Shown here: one piece after another, positions 51,694-59,392 of the stretch | Position numbering within the stretch: position 1 is the first letter of the stretch | Layout of the letters: each line of letters opens with the position of its first letter | Assembly: GCF_002117125.1 (NCBI RefSeq) | Contig: NZ_CP019344.1 | Location: forward strand, 1,826,501-1,890,500 | Reading direction: 5' to 3' | Origin: Nonlabens spongiae | Lineage (GTDB): Bacteria; Bacteroidota; Bacteroidia; Flavobacteriales; Flavobacteriaceae | Length of the DNA: 64,000 nt | Notes under the pieces: model-generated | What the model saw: the letters and a program-made list of their open reading frames with translations, nothing else | Database searches by the model: none | Told to the model about the DNA's origin: nothing | Translations under genes and position numbers: made by a program

Positions 51694-52982
51694 TGCTGAA
51701 AATCATTAAATACCCCAATCAAAGCGAGCAGCAAACCTTGCTAAGTCGACCTACTCAGGAAAAGCAAAATGTTGATAATGCTGTTCAAAGCATCATAGAG
51801 CAAGTAAAAGAAAAGGGAGATGATGCTCTGTACGCTTTCGCGAAAGCGTATGATCAGGCACAATTATCGTCTCTAAAAGTCTCTCGTGAAGAAATAGCAA
51901 CTGCTGAAAATCTGGTGAGTGACGAGCTGAAAACAGCAATCAAGACTGCATACAATAACATCTATAAATTTCACAAAGCCTGCTATACACGCGAGTACCC
52001 AGTAATAGAGACCATGCCAGGAATTACCTGCTGGCGCAAGTCGCTGCCTATTCAAAAAGTAGGACTCTACATTCCAGGCGGTAGCGCTCCCTTGTTCTCT
52101 ACTGTTTTGATGCTTGCCATTCCTGCACAAATTGCAGGTAATGAACGCGTCGTACTCTGTAGCCCAACTGATGCGAGTGGCGCTATAAATCCGGTGGTTT
52201 TGTATACCGCTAACCTGTGTGGAGTTACTAAAATCTATAAAGCTGGTGGTGCGGGTGCCGTTGCCGCCATGACTTATGGGACTGACAGTATCCCGGCCGT
52301 AGACAAGATTTTTGGTCCTGGAAATGCCTTTGTCACACGTGCGAAAGAATTGGCACAACAGGCTGGTGTCGCCATCGATATGCCGGCAGGTCCAAGTGAA
52401 GTTTTAGTCATTGCAGATAAAAACGCTAACCCAGAATATGTTGCTGCCGATCTACTTGCTCAAGCCGAACATGGTCCAGACTCTCAAGTTATTTTACTAA
52501 CTGATAGTTTAAAGCTTACAGAAAAAGTAAATGAAGAGGTGATTTCTCAATTGAGCACGCTTTCGCGAAAGCGAACTGCTAATCAAGCGCTTGAAAACAG
52601 TAAAGCAATTGTCCTAAACAACCTAGAAGATTGCGTACGCTGGTCAGATGCTTATGCTCCAGAACACTTGATTATCAATACGGATAATGCAGATGAACTG
52701 GCAAGTAAAATCAAAATAGCTGGTTCCATTTTTATAGGACCTTACACTTGTGAAAGCCTGGGTGATTATGCCAGCGGTACCAACCATACTCTACCTACAT
52801 ACGGTTATGCCCGAAATTATAGTGGGGTAAGCGTGGACAGTTTTGTAAATAAAGTCACCTATCAAAAAGCAACAAGGCAAGGAATTCAAAACCTAGGACC
52901 AGCGGTCGAGTTAATGGCTCAAGCTGAAGGTCTGGACGCGCATAAGAATGCTGTGAGTGTGAGAATTAAGAATGTAGAATGA
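51693..52982 (+). CDS. hisD: Histidinol dehydrogenase
   Basis: HisD performs the last two oxidations to histidine. The 429-residue zinc enzyme has [66 protein letters not shown] and [24 protein letters not shown]. Two palindrome copies are read in different frames: YAFAKAYDQ in the N-terminal helical part and [12 protein letters not shown] in the middle. It overlaps hisC by 4 bases. Confidence 0.96.
   Translation: MLKIIKYPNQSEQQTLLSRPTQEKQNVDNAVQSIIEQVKEKGDDALYAFAKAYDQAQLSSLKVSREEIATAENLVSDELKTAIKTAYNNIYKFHKACYTREYPVIETMPGITCWRKSLPIQKVGLYIPGGSAPLFSTVLMLAIPAQIAGNERVVLCSPTDASGAINPVVLYTANLCGVTKIYKAGGAGAVAAMTYGTDSIPAVDKIFGPGNAFVTRAKELAQQAGVAIDMPAGPSEVLVIADKNANPEYVAADLLAQAEHGPDSQVILLTDSLKLTEKVNEEVISQLSTLSRKRTANQALENSKAIVLNNLEDCVRWSDAYAPEHLIINTDNADELASKIKIAGSIFIGPYTCESLGDYASGTNHTLPTYGYARNYSGVSVDSFVNKVTYQKATRQGIQNLGPAVELMAQAEGLDAHKNAVSVRIKNVE
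51833..51848. repeat. Iterated palindrome, in hisD (first)
   Basis: Exact 16-mer encoding YAFAKAY. Confidence 0.95.
52558..52573. repeat. Iterated palindrome, in hisD (second)
   Basis: Exact 16-mer in the TLSRKR frame. Confidence 0.95.
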
Positions 52983-54229
52983 TGAATTCGGAATTTGATT
53001 TAAAATTAATTGTTCGCAAAAATATCTGGGAATTGAAGCCGTACTCAAGTGCGCGCAGTGAATTTGATTTGTATGGCCTTTTGGGACAACCTCTAATATC
53101 TTCCACTGAAGGGGAACACATTGATGCCACGAGTCAAAATTCCCCCTTGGGGGAAATGTCCGCAGGACAAAGGGGGCTTACACTTCTAGACGCAAACGAA
53201 AACCCAGAATCTGCTCAAAATTTGAACAGATATCCAGATCCTTTACAAAGTGAACTTAAGGCTGAGCTGGCAAAACAGAAAAGAATTTCTAAAGATCAGA
53301 TTTTTATAGGTAACGGTAGTGACGAGGCGATTGACTTGCTCTACCGTATTTTTTGTGAGCCCGGGAAAGACAAAGCTCTGATTTGCCCACCCACTTATGG
53401 AATGTACGAAGTTAGTGCGGCGATCAATGACGTGGAGGTGGTACGAGTGCCGCTTAAAAAGGATTTTTCGTTTGATCTCAATGAGATCCTGAATCGAGTT
53501 CAGGGTGACAGGAAAGTTAAAATGATCTGGATCTGTTCTCCTAATAATCCTACAGGAAACGCGCTTTTAAAAGCTGACCTCAAACACGACTGGCAAACTG
53601 AAAATTACACCCGTGGCGGAATGATGGATATGCCTTTCAGTCCAGAATTTGAACAAGAGATGCTAGAGAACCAGCGCAAGCTGGATCAATTGTTTGGAAA
53701 TTTTAATGGAATCATAGTGGTTGATGAAGCCTACCACGATTTTACAGATAATGTCAGTTTTATAAATAGACTCGATGATTACCCAAATTTGGTGGTCTTA
53801 CAAACCATGAGTAAAGCGCAGGGACTTGCGGGAGCTCGTGTGGGATTTGCATTTGCAGGTAAGGAAATAATTGAACTGTTCAATAAAACCAAACCACCTT
53901 ACAATGTCAATGAGCTTTCACAAAAAGCAGCATTGCAAGCCTTAAAAAATAAAACTGCAACCGAGAAGTCAATTGCTCAATTAGTCACCAATCGTAAATG
54001 GCTGGCAGATCAATTGACTCAATTTGATTTTGTGAAGAAGGTTTATCCTAGTGAAGCCAATTTTATATTGGCAGAAGTTGAAAATGCAAATCAGTTATAC
54101 AATTATTTAAAGGATAATAACGTCATTGTACGCAATAGACACAGCCAGATTCCTAACACGATTAGGTTTACCGTGGGAACGAGACTTGAATGTGAGAATG
54201 TTATTAAAACCTTAGATAAGTTGAATTGA
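52979..54229 (+). CDS. hisC: Histidinol-phosphate aminotransferase with repeat-derived insertions
   Basis: HisC transaminates imidazole-acetol phosphate. At 416 residues it is about 60-70 longer than usual. The core is intact: LDANENP (70-76), GNGSDEAIDLLYR, SPNNPTGN, VVDEAYHDF and MSKAQGLAGARVGFAF with the PLP lysine at 279. Three extra or altered segments are visible: residues ~31-68 (with SPLGEMSAGQRGL from a G-rich palindromic repeat), residues ~171-182 (NRVQGDRK from the CCTGAATCGAGTTCAGG repeat) and residues ~198-238 before the NFNGIIVVDEAY strand. All keep the frame, so the protein is probably active. Confidence 0.9.
   Translation: MMNSEFDLKLIVRKNIWELKPYSSARSEFDLYGLLGQPLISSTEGEHIDATSQNSPLGEMSAGQRGLTLLDANENPESAQNLNRYPDPLQSELKAELAKQKRISKDQIFIGNGSDEAIDLLYRIFCEPGKDKALICPPTYGMYEVSAAINDVEVVRVPLKKDFSFDLNEILNRVQGDRKVKMIWICSPNNPTGNALLKADLKHDWQTENYTRGGMMDMPFSPEFEQEMLENQRKLDQLFGNFNGIIVVDEAYHDFTDNVSFINRLDDYPNLVVLQTMSKAQGLAGARVGFAFAGKEIIELFNKTKPPYNVNELSQKAALQALKNKTATEKSIAQLVTNRKWLADQLTQFDFVKKVYPSEANFILAEVENANQLYNYLKDNNVIVRNRHSQIPNTIRFTVGTRLECENVIKTLDKLN
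53140..53180. repeat. G-rich palindromic repeat in hisC
   Basis: It runs TTCCCCCTTGGGGGAAATG then TCCGCAGGACAAAGGGGGCT. It is the same family as 56061-56098 in hisH and is read in frame as SPLGEMSAGQRGL. Confidence 0.75.
53488..53504. repeat. Inverted repeat CCTGAATCGAGTTCAGG in hisC
   Basis: A hairpin (CCTGAA/TTCAGG) followed by GTGACA, resembling an intergenic repeat of flavobacteria. It encodes LNRVQG where relatives read an EILAAV-type helix. Confidence 0.5.
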
Positions 54230-54234
54230 TTAAG

Positions 54235-54417
54235 ATGAAAAACGGGCTAGAATATTTATTTATAATCCTTGGAGCAATATGTGTTGTCCTATCAAGCTAT
54301 CGATTATTTTAGAATAATGACTACACAAATAATATTATAGGTATCATCGTTGGCATCGGCTTGATAAAAGCTATGTGGGACAAAATAAAAAGGTCAAGAG
54401 AGAGTAAACAGAACTAA
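54235..54417 (+). pseudogene. Small membrane ORF with in-frame amber codon
   Basis: From the ATG at 54235 the frame reads MKNGLEYLFIILGAICVVLS then SYRLF and TAG (54310-54312), and continues in the same frame with NNDYTNNIIGIIVGIGLIKAM and a basic tail to TAA at 54415. Without the TAG it would be a 60-residue two-helix membrane protein. It sits in the 218-bp hisC-hisB gap. It may be a decayed gene, or two tiny peptides; no family recognised. Confidence 0.5.
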
Positions 54418-54447
54418 CCGCTAAGAGCTTATCGCTAAAAGCTAATT

Positions 54448-55560
54448 ATGAAAAAAGTACTATTTATAGACCGCGACGGCACCATCGTCAAAGAACCACC
54501 GGTGGATTATCAGCTGGACAATTTTGAGAAATTGGAATTTCTACCTCAGGCCATTACGCAATTGCACCGCATTGCACGTGAGCTGGATTACGAGCTGGTG
54601 ATGGTGACAAATCAAGATGGCTTGGGAACAAAAAGTTTCCCAGAGGACACCTTCTGGCCGGTTCATAATTTAATGATGAATATTTTGAAAAGCGAAGGTG
54701 TAGAATTCAGCGAGGTGTTGATTGATCGATCTTTTCCTGAAGACAAAGCTCCCACCCGCAAGCCAGGCACGGCACTCATGACGCATTACATTAAAGGTAA
54801 CTACGATCTTGAAAACAGCTTTGTTATAGGCGACCGCAACAGCGATATGCAACTGGCCAAAAATTTAGGCTGTCAAGGCATCCAGTTACCTTCAATTACT
54901 GATGACAGCAATTTTGAGGATCAAGAAATTATCGCACTCAAAACTGACAGTTGGAAGGAAATCTTTCAATTCTTGCGTGGGCAGCCGCGCAAAGTGAGCG
55001 TGAATCGAAAAACAAAGGAAACCGACATTCAGATTACGCTCAATCTTGATGGGTCAGGGAATGGTACAATCAACACAGGACTCAAATTCTACGACCACAT
55101 GCTGGAGCAGTTGCAGCGTCATGGTTCACTGGATCTCAACATCAAGGTGGACGGTGATCTGGAAATAGACGAGCACCACACCATTGAAGATACGGCGATT
55201 GCGCTAGGTGACGCTTTCGCGAAAGCGTTATCTACAAAAAAAGGTATCAACCGTTATGGCTTTTTGCTACCCATGGATGATAGTCTAGCTCAGGTCGCGA
55301 TTGATTTCGGTGGAAGACCGTGGATCGTATGGGAAGCAGATTTTAAGCGTGAGTACGTGGGCGATATGCCTACGGAATTATTTTTCCACTTCTTCAAAAG
55401 TTTCAGCGACGCTGCCAAATGCAACTTGAATATCAAGGTTGAAGGAGATAACGAACATCACAAGATCGAGTCGGTGTTTAAAGCTTTCGCGAAAGCGGTT
55501 AAAATGGCCGTAAAACAAACTGGTGATGGGAAATTACCGAGTACAAAAGGAGTGCTATGA
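54448..55560 (+). CDS. hisB: Bifunctional histidinol-phosphatase/imidazoleglycerol-phosphate dehydratase
   Basis: A 370-residue fusion. The N-terminal HAD phosphatase has [11 protein letters not shown] (catalytic Asp8/Asp10), VTNQDGLGT and [14 protein letters not shown]. The C-terminal IGP dehydratase has the two manganese-binding [14 protein letters not shown] and [16 protein letters not shown] blocks. Two palindrome copies give GDAFAKALS and KAFAKAVKM, both in helices where relatives have very similar Ala-rich sequence. It overlaps hisH by 4 bases. Confidence 0.96.
   Translation: MKKVLFIDRDGTIVKEPPVDYQLDNFEKLEFLPQAITQLHRIARELDYELVMVTNQDGLGTKSFPEDTFWPVHNLMMNILKSEGVEFSEVLIDRSFPEDKAPTRKPGTALMTHYIKGNYDLENSFVIGDRNSDMQLAKNLGCQGIQLPSITDDSNFEDQEIIALKTDSWKEIFQFLRGQPRKVSVNRKTKETDIQITLNLDGSGNGTINTGLKFYDHMLEQLQRHGSLDLNIKVDGDLEIDEHHTIEDTAIALGDAFAKALSTKKGINRYGFLLPMDDSLAQVAIDFGGRPWIVWEADFKREYVGDMPTELFFHFFKSFSDAAKCNLNIKVEGDNEHHKIESVFKAFAKAVKMAVKQTGDGKLPSTKGVL
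55212..55227. repeat. Iterated palindrome, in hisB (first)
   Basis: Exact 16-mer encoding DAFAKA next to the first metal-binding block. Confidence 0.95.
55483..55496. repeat. Iterated palindrome core, in hisB (second)
   Basis: 14-bp core GCTTTCGCGAAAGC encoding KAFAKA after the second metal-binding block. Confidence 0.9.
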
Positions 55561-56825
55561 TCGCGATAGTTAAATACAATGCAGGTAATATAGGTAGCGT
55601 GACTAATGCTCTGAATCGGCTGGGTGTTAAGAACATAGTAACGGACGATCCAGATGAACTTAAAGCCGCCGACAAGGTCATTTTTCCAGGTGTGGGCGAA
55701 GCCAGCACCGCAATGAAATATCTGAAAGATCGCGGGCTGGATGAGGTGATTTTAAGCCTTAAGCAACCAGTTTTAGGGATTTGTCTGGGAATGCAGCTCA
55801 TGTGTGCGCACAGTGAAGAAGGTAATGTGGAATGTCTAGGAATCTTTGATACGGTGGTGAAGAAATTTCCCAACTCTGGAGAATACATATTAGACAATAC
55901 GTCAAGCCCCCCTGTCCCCCAAAGGGGGGAAAGTATCCATGAGGGTCAAGAACAGCTGCAATACTTCAAAGTTCCACACATGGGTTGGAATGGAATCGGT
56001 GCGATTAGAACCAGAAAACACAAGAGTGTGCAGCAACTTGTTCGTGAGGCAAACCTCTCTTTCCCCCCTGTGGGGGATGTCCGCAGGACAGGGGGCTTGG
56101 CGCGGCCACACCACACAAGTACAAACAAGCAGTTTGCAAGCAAAAGAGAATACGCTGGTAAATTGCGTAGAGAGATGACCGAATCAGAAGTTATTCTATG
56201 GTCACAAATAAGTAATAACAGTAGAGGAACTAAATTTTCCAGACAAGAACCCATAGGCGGTTTTATACCTGATTTTGTTTCTCATGAAACCAAACTAATC
56301 ATTGAGGTAGACGGTGCTATCCACAATTTCCAGAAATCTAAAGATAAAGAAAGGCAAATCTATTTGGAAAATCAAGGATATCAAGTACTTCGATATACCA
56401 ACTCTGAAATCAAAAATAATCTCAGTCGCGTTTTAAACCAGATAGATTTTGCAGTTGAAAAGAGAAAGTGTGAATTGCATACTACCAAGACCCCCTACCC
56501 CCCAGAGGGGGGAAAGGTTCATGGCGATGAATTTAATCGAACCAATTTTGTTTCCTCCAGTTCCCCAGAGCAAGAGCAGAGAGATAGAATTTTGTCTGGC
56601 AATACAAGAAAATCAAAGCTGCTAAGAACTATTCAGTCCACAAACGACGTTTACTACGTCCACAGCTACTACGCAGTTCCAAATGAAGATGCTATAGCAG
56701 TTTGTGATTACATCTTACCTTTTGCAAGCGTGATGCAAAGGGACAACTTTTACGCCACGCAGTTTCACCCAGAAAAAAGTGCTGCAGTGGGAGAGCAGAT
56801 TTTGAGGAACTTTTTGAGATTATAA
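55557..56825 (+). CDS. hisH: Imidazole glycerol phosphate synthase subunit HisH with embedded DUF559-like endonuclease
   Basis: The HisH glutaminase is 422 residues, about twice the usual ~195. The HisH halves are recognisable: residues 1-105 with PGVGEAS and the nucleophile Cys76 in GICLGMQ, 139-151 ([13 protein letters not shown]), and 363-422 ([18 protein letters not shown] with His404 and Glu406). Between 151 and 363 lies foreign sequence whose core (~195-298) is a DUF559/Vsr-like endonuclease domain: [35 protein letters not shown] and [13 protein letters not shown] second, smaller insert is at 106-138. All is in one open frame. No intein splice junctions are apparent. Confidence 0.85.
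   Translation: MIAIVKYNAGNIGSVTNALNRLGVKNIVTDDPDELKAADKVIFPGVGEASTAMKYLKDRGLDEVILSLKQPVLGICLGMQLMCAHSEEGNVECLGIFDTVVKKFPNSGEYILDNTSSPPVPQRGESIHEGQEQLQYFKVPHMGWNGIGAIRTRKHKSVQQLVREANLSFPPVGDVRRTGGLARPHHTSTNKQFASKREYAGKLRREMTESEVILWSQISNNSRGTKFSRQEPIGGFIPDFVSHETKLIIEVDGAIHNFQKSKDKERQIYLENQGYQVLRYTNSEIKNNLSRVLNQIDFAVEKRKCELHTTKTPYPPEGGKVHGDEFNRTNFVSSSSPEQEQRDRILSGNTRKSKLLRTIQSTNDVYYVHSYYAVPNEDAIAVCDYILPFASVMQRDNFYATQFHPEKSAAVGEQILRNFLRL
55907..55930. repeat. G-rich palindrome in hisH (left)
   Basis: CCCCCCTGTCCCCC, AAA, then GGGGGG: a palindromic repeat read as [10 protein letters not shown] within the smaller insert. Confidence 0.7.
56061..56098. repeat. G-rich palindromic repeat in hisH (middle)
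   Basis: TTCCCCCCTGTGGGGGATG followed by TCCGCAGGACAGGGGGCTT, the same family as the hisC copy at 53140. It lies immediately before the DUF559-like domain. Confidence 0.75.
56110..56515 (+). mobile_element. DUF559-like endonuclease module inserted in hisH
   Basis: The segment encodes the endonuclease-like domain (acidic residues in TESE, PDF and IEVDG match the PD-(D/E)xK-type pattern of DUF559/Vsr relatives) and is bracketed by G-rich palindromes at 56061-56098 and 56491-56515. The bracketing and the in-frame insertion into a housekeeping gene suggest a mobile or homing-like element; mobility is inference. Confidence 0.6.
56491..56515. repeat. G-rich palindrome in hisH (right)
   Basis: CCCCCTACCCCCCAGAGGGG followed by GGAAA, read as TPYPPEGGK directly after the endonuclease-like domain. 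Confidence 0.7.
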
Positions 56826-56834
56826 TCAACAAGA

Positions 56835-56905
56835 TGTCAAGTCGAGCGACAGTCGAGACTGAATTAGAGTACACAAATCGGCGAAAATTGCCGTTCAAAC
56901 TGACA
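56835..56905. repeat. Short interspersed element between hisH and hisA
   Basis: It starts TGTCAAGTCGAG like the element at 7562 and ends TTCAAACTGACA, an imperfect inverted repeat of its start. Confidence 0.5.
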
Positions 56906-56918
56906 AAAAGAACAACAA

Positions 56919-57692
56919 ATGAGAATAATACCAGCAATAGACATAATAGACGGCAAATGTGTCAGGCTTACTCAAGGTGATTATCAGCAAAAAACCATCT
57001 ACAGTAAAAGCCCTCTTGACGTAGCCAAGAAATTTGAAGATCACGGTATAGAATACCTTCACCTAGTCGATCTTGATGGTGCCAAGCAGTCCCGAGTGGT
57101 CAATTATGACATCTTGGAAAAAATTGCCAGCAAGACCAGCTTAAGAATCGATTATGGTGGTGGAATAAGATCTGAAGAAGATGTAAAAACCGTTTTGGAA
57201 TCTGGTGCACGACAACTTACAGTAGGTAGTGTAGCCGTTAAAAACCCTAAAGATGTGGAACGCTGGCTCAAGATTTATGGAAGCGATAGAATTATTTTAG
57301 GAGCTGATGCCAAAGACGGTAAAATCGCAACGCATGGCTGGCAGAAAAGTAGCGAGTTGGACGCCCTTGATTTTATCAAAAGCTGGTTAAAAAAAGGGAT
57401 TGAATACGTCATTTGTACTGATATTTCAAAAGACGGCATGCTTGCTGGCCCCAGCACAGAGTTGTACAGCAAAATCTTGAATATAGATACAACAGCACCT
57501 GCTGAATCCATTATCCCATCTGCTGATGATTTTGAGAATAACATTCAATTGATCGCCTCTGGTGGTGTCACTGGTATGAATGACTTACATGAATTAAAAG
57601 AAATGGGCTGTGAAGGTGCTATCATCGGGAAAGCGATTTATGAAGGGACAATTACACTGAAGGAACTGAGAAAATTTATAGAAACGACATAA
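56919..57692 (+). CDS. hisA: ProFAR isomerase
   Basis: HisA isomerises ProFAR to PRFAR. The 257-residue barrel begins [22 protein letters not shown] with the catalytic Asp8, and has [34 protein letters not shown] and [16 protein letters not shown] (second catalytic Asp). It is slightly longer than usual because of [19 protein letters not shown] (residues ~189-206) before the LIASGGV strand. It is separated from hisH by the repeat at 56835. Confidence 0.95.
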   Translation: MRIIPAIDIIDGKCVRLTQGDYQQKTIYSKSPLDVAKKFEDHGIEYLHLVDLDGAKQSRVVNYDILEKIASKTSLRIDYGGGIRSEEDVKTVLESGARQLTVGSVAVKNPKDVERWLKIYGSDRIILGADAKDGKIATHGWQKSSELDALDFIKSWLKKGIEYVICTDISKDGMLAGPSTELYSKILNIDTTAPAESIIPSADDFENNIQLIASGGVTGMNDLHELKEMGCEGAIIGKAIYEGTITLKELRKFIETT

Positions 57693-57815
57693 GATAAGAA
57701 AATGCTGTTGCATTTTCTGACTTAGGACTAAAGACCGAATCTGGTTTCATAAGAGTCTTAAGTCAGGCTTTGTTCACGCAAAGCCTAATCTTAAATCACG
57801 AGCAAAGCGAGCAAT

Positions 57816-58676
57816 ATGCTAAAAAAAAGAATCATACCTTGTCTAGACATCAAAGACGGGCGCACGGTTAAAGGAATCAACTTCGTTGGGTTGCGCGATG
57901 CAGGTGATCCAGTAGAGCTAGCCCAGCAGTATGCCGAGCAGGGTGCAGATGAGTTGTGCTTTTTGGACATTACGGCGACCATTGAAAAGCGAGAAACACT
58001 CGTTCCTCTTGTGCGTGAAATTGCTGCTGTTTTAAACATTCCGTTTACCGTGGGCGGTGGAATTAATGATGTGCGACTCGCAAAGGAAATTATCAAAGCT
58101 GGTGCCGATAAAATTGCCGTGAACAGCGCAGCCGTAAAGAGGCCAGAACTTATCAATGAACTCGCAAAAGAATTGGGAAGTCAATGCGTGGTCGTGGCGG
58201 TGGATACTAAAGCAATTCAGAATTTTGAGTTAAGAGTTCAGAATGATCATGATACGAGATTTAAGTCAGATGAAAATGAGATTCCGCATCAAGTGCGGAA
58301 TGACAAATCGACTAACAAAGTCTTTGTAGGTGGAGGCCGCTACGAGACAGAGCGAGAAACGATCTCGTGGTGTATAGAATGTGAGCAGCGAGGCGCTGGA
58401 GAAATCCTTCTCACCAGTATGGATCACGACGGGACTAAAAATGGGTTTGCACTTACAATCACTGATGAAATCTCGCGCAAGCTCAACATCCCTATTATCG
58501 CTTCTGGAGGAGGTGGTACCGTAGAGCATTTTACAGAGCTTTTTAGCAAAACACAAGCCAGTGCTGGACTTGCGGCGAGTATTTTCCATTTTGGCGAGCT
58601 ACCAGTTCCGGAATTGAAAGAACAGCTTGCTGGAAAAAATATATCGGTCAGGTTGCCTAGAACCCTGATCAACTAA
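57816..58676 (+). CDS. hisF: Imidazole glycerol phosphate synthase subunit HisF with repeat-derived insertion
   Basis: The HisF cyclase is 286 residues, about 35 more than usual. Catalytic residues are intact: Asp11 in [15 protein letters not shown] and Asp130 in [22 protein letters not shown] and [15 protein letters not shown] are typical. The extra segment (about 133-168, [20 protein letters not shown] and onward to DKSTN) sits directly after the catalytic Asp130 strand, in the loop before VGGGRYETE. It is encoded by AATTCAGAATT-like sequence and an ATTCCGCA/TGCGGAAT hairpin. The frame is kept. Confidence 0.93.
   Translation: MLKKRIIPCLDIKDGRTVKGINFVGLRDAGDPVELAQQYAEQGADELCFLDITATIEKRETLVPLVREIAAVLNIPFTVGGGINDVRLAKEIIKAGADKIAVNSAAVKRPELINELAKELGSQCVVVAVDTKAIQNFELRVQNDHDTRFKSDENEIPHQVRNDKSTNKVFVGGGRYETERETISWCIECEQRGAGEILLTSMDHDGTKNGFALTITDEISRKLNIPIIASGGGGTVEHFTELFSKTQASAGLAASIFHFGELPVPELKEQLAGKNISVRLPRTLIN
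58281..58301. repeat. Hairpin repeat within hisF
   Basis: ATTCCGCA, loop TCAAG, TGCGGAAT, then GACA. It resembles an interspersed flavobacterial repeat and is read in frame as IPHQVRND. Confidence 0.65.
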
Positions 58677-58686
58677 AACAAAGCAG

Positions 58687-59013
58687 ATGTCGCTAGAACC
58701 TAATTGGAATAAAGCTGTAGATGGATTATTACCCGTCATCATTCAAGACGCTAGCAGTCTTCAGGTTTTGATGCTGGGATATATGAATGAGGAGGCGTTC
58801 TCGCTTTCGCGAAAGTGTAACAGAGTCACTTTCTACTCACGCAGCAAACAGAGAATATGGACTAAAGGGGAAACCAGCAACAATTATCTTGATATCGAAG
58901 AAATCAAGTTAGATTGCGATCAAGATGCCATCTTAATAAAAGCAAATGCCCACGGCCCTACCTGCCATCGCGGTACGACGAGTTGTTTTGACTCGGTTTC
59001 AAAAATAAGTTAA
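58687..59013 (+). CDS. hisI: Phosphoribosyl-AMP cyclohydrolase
   Basis: HisI opens the purine ring of PR-AMP. The 108-residue product has VLMLGYMNEEAF, TFYSRSKQRIWTKGETS, the metal-binding DCDQDAILIKANAHGPTCHRGTTSCF. A variant palindrome (CGCTTTCGCGAAAGTG) encodes LSRKC near residue 41. In most flavobacteria this domain is fused to HisE; here it ends at a TAA 27 codons short of the usual linker, and hisE follows separately. Confidence 0.93.
   Translation: MSLEPNWNKAVDGLLPVIIQDASSLQVLMLGYMNEEAFSLSRKCNRVTFYSRSKQRIWTKGETSNNYLDIEEIKLDCDQDAILIKANAHGPTCHRGTTSCFDSVSKIS
58802..58817. repeat. Iterated palindrome variant, in hisI
   Basis: CGCTTTCGCGAAAGTG, one base changed, encoding LSRKC. Confidence 0.85.
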
Positions 59014-59030
59014 TCAGAAAGTAATATAGG

Positions 59031-59049
59031 TGCTGGGGCTTGTCCAGCA
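59031..59049. repeat. Small hairpin between hisI and hisE
   Basis: TGCTGG, loop GGCTTGT, CCAGCA. It resembles a flavobacterial interspersed repeat and lies at the point where a fused hisIE would be continuous. Confidence 0.5.
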
Positions 59050-59060
59050 TCACAGATAAC

Positions 59061-59342
59061 ATGATTATGTTCACTTTAAAAGATTTAGAAAAAACCATCC
59101 ACCAGCGCATTGATGATCAGGTTCAGGGCAGTTATACCTACTCGCTGTATGAAAAAGGGATCAATAAAGTCGCTCAAAAGGTAGGTGAAGAAGCGGTAGA
59201 AACGGTGATTGATGCCGTAAATGGAACTGACGAGGATTTTCTTTATGAAGCCGCCGATTTGATGTACCACTATATCGTATTGCTCAAAGCAAAAGGCTTT
59301 TCCTTAGAAGACATAGAACGAGAATTGAGTAAAAGAAAATAG
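59061..59342 (+). CDS. hisE: Phosphoribosyl-ATP pyrophosphatase
   Basis: HisE hydrolyses PR-ATP to PR-AMP. The 93-residue product (from the ATG at 59061; an ATG at 59067 or a TTG at 59040 are alternatives) has SYTYSLYEKGINKVAQKVGEEAVETVIDA and EAADLMYHYIVLLKAKGFSLEDI, the all-helical MazG-like fold. It ends the his operon. It is in a different frame from hisI, with a 47-bp gap. Confidence 0.92.
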   Translation: MIMFTLKDLEKTIHQRIDDQVQGSYTYSLYEKGINKVAQKVGEEAVETVIDAVNGTDEDFLYEAADLMYHYIVLLKAKGFSLEDIERELSKRK

Positions 59343-59367
59343 GCGACACTTCCCCAATGTGCCGCCT
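59341..59367 (-). terminator. Terminator of the minus-strand lipoprotein gene
   Basis: On the minus strand the stem AGGCG..CAC / GTG..CGCCT is followed by ATTTTCTTTT. It lies between the convergent hisE and lipoprotein genes. Confidence 0.5.
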
Positions 59368-59392
59368 ACCTCAATTTAAAAAATGTACTCAA

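Noticed and set aside
55557..56825. Intein in hisH
   Set aside because: The insert has a nuclease-like domain but I see no Cys/Ser at its first position, no terminal His-Asn followed by Cys/Ser/Thr, and no Hint-domain blocks, so protein splicing is not supported.
56692..56937. An 81-codon minus-strand frame at the end of hisH
   Set aside because: Antisense to the conserved C-terminal HisH block and to the hisA start.
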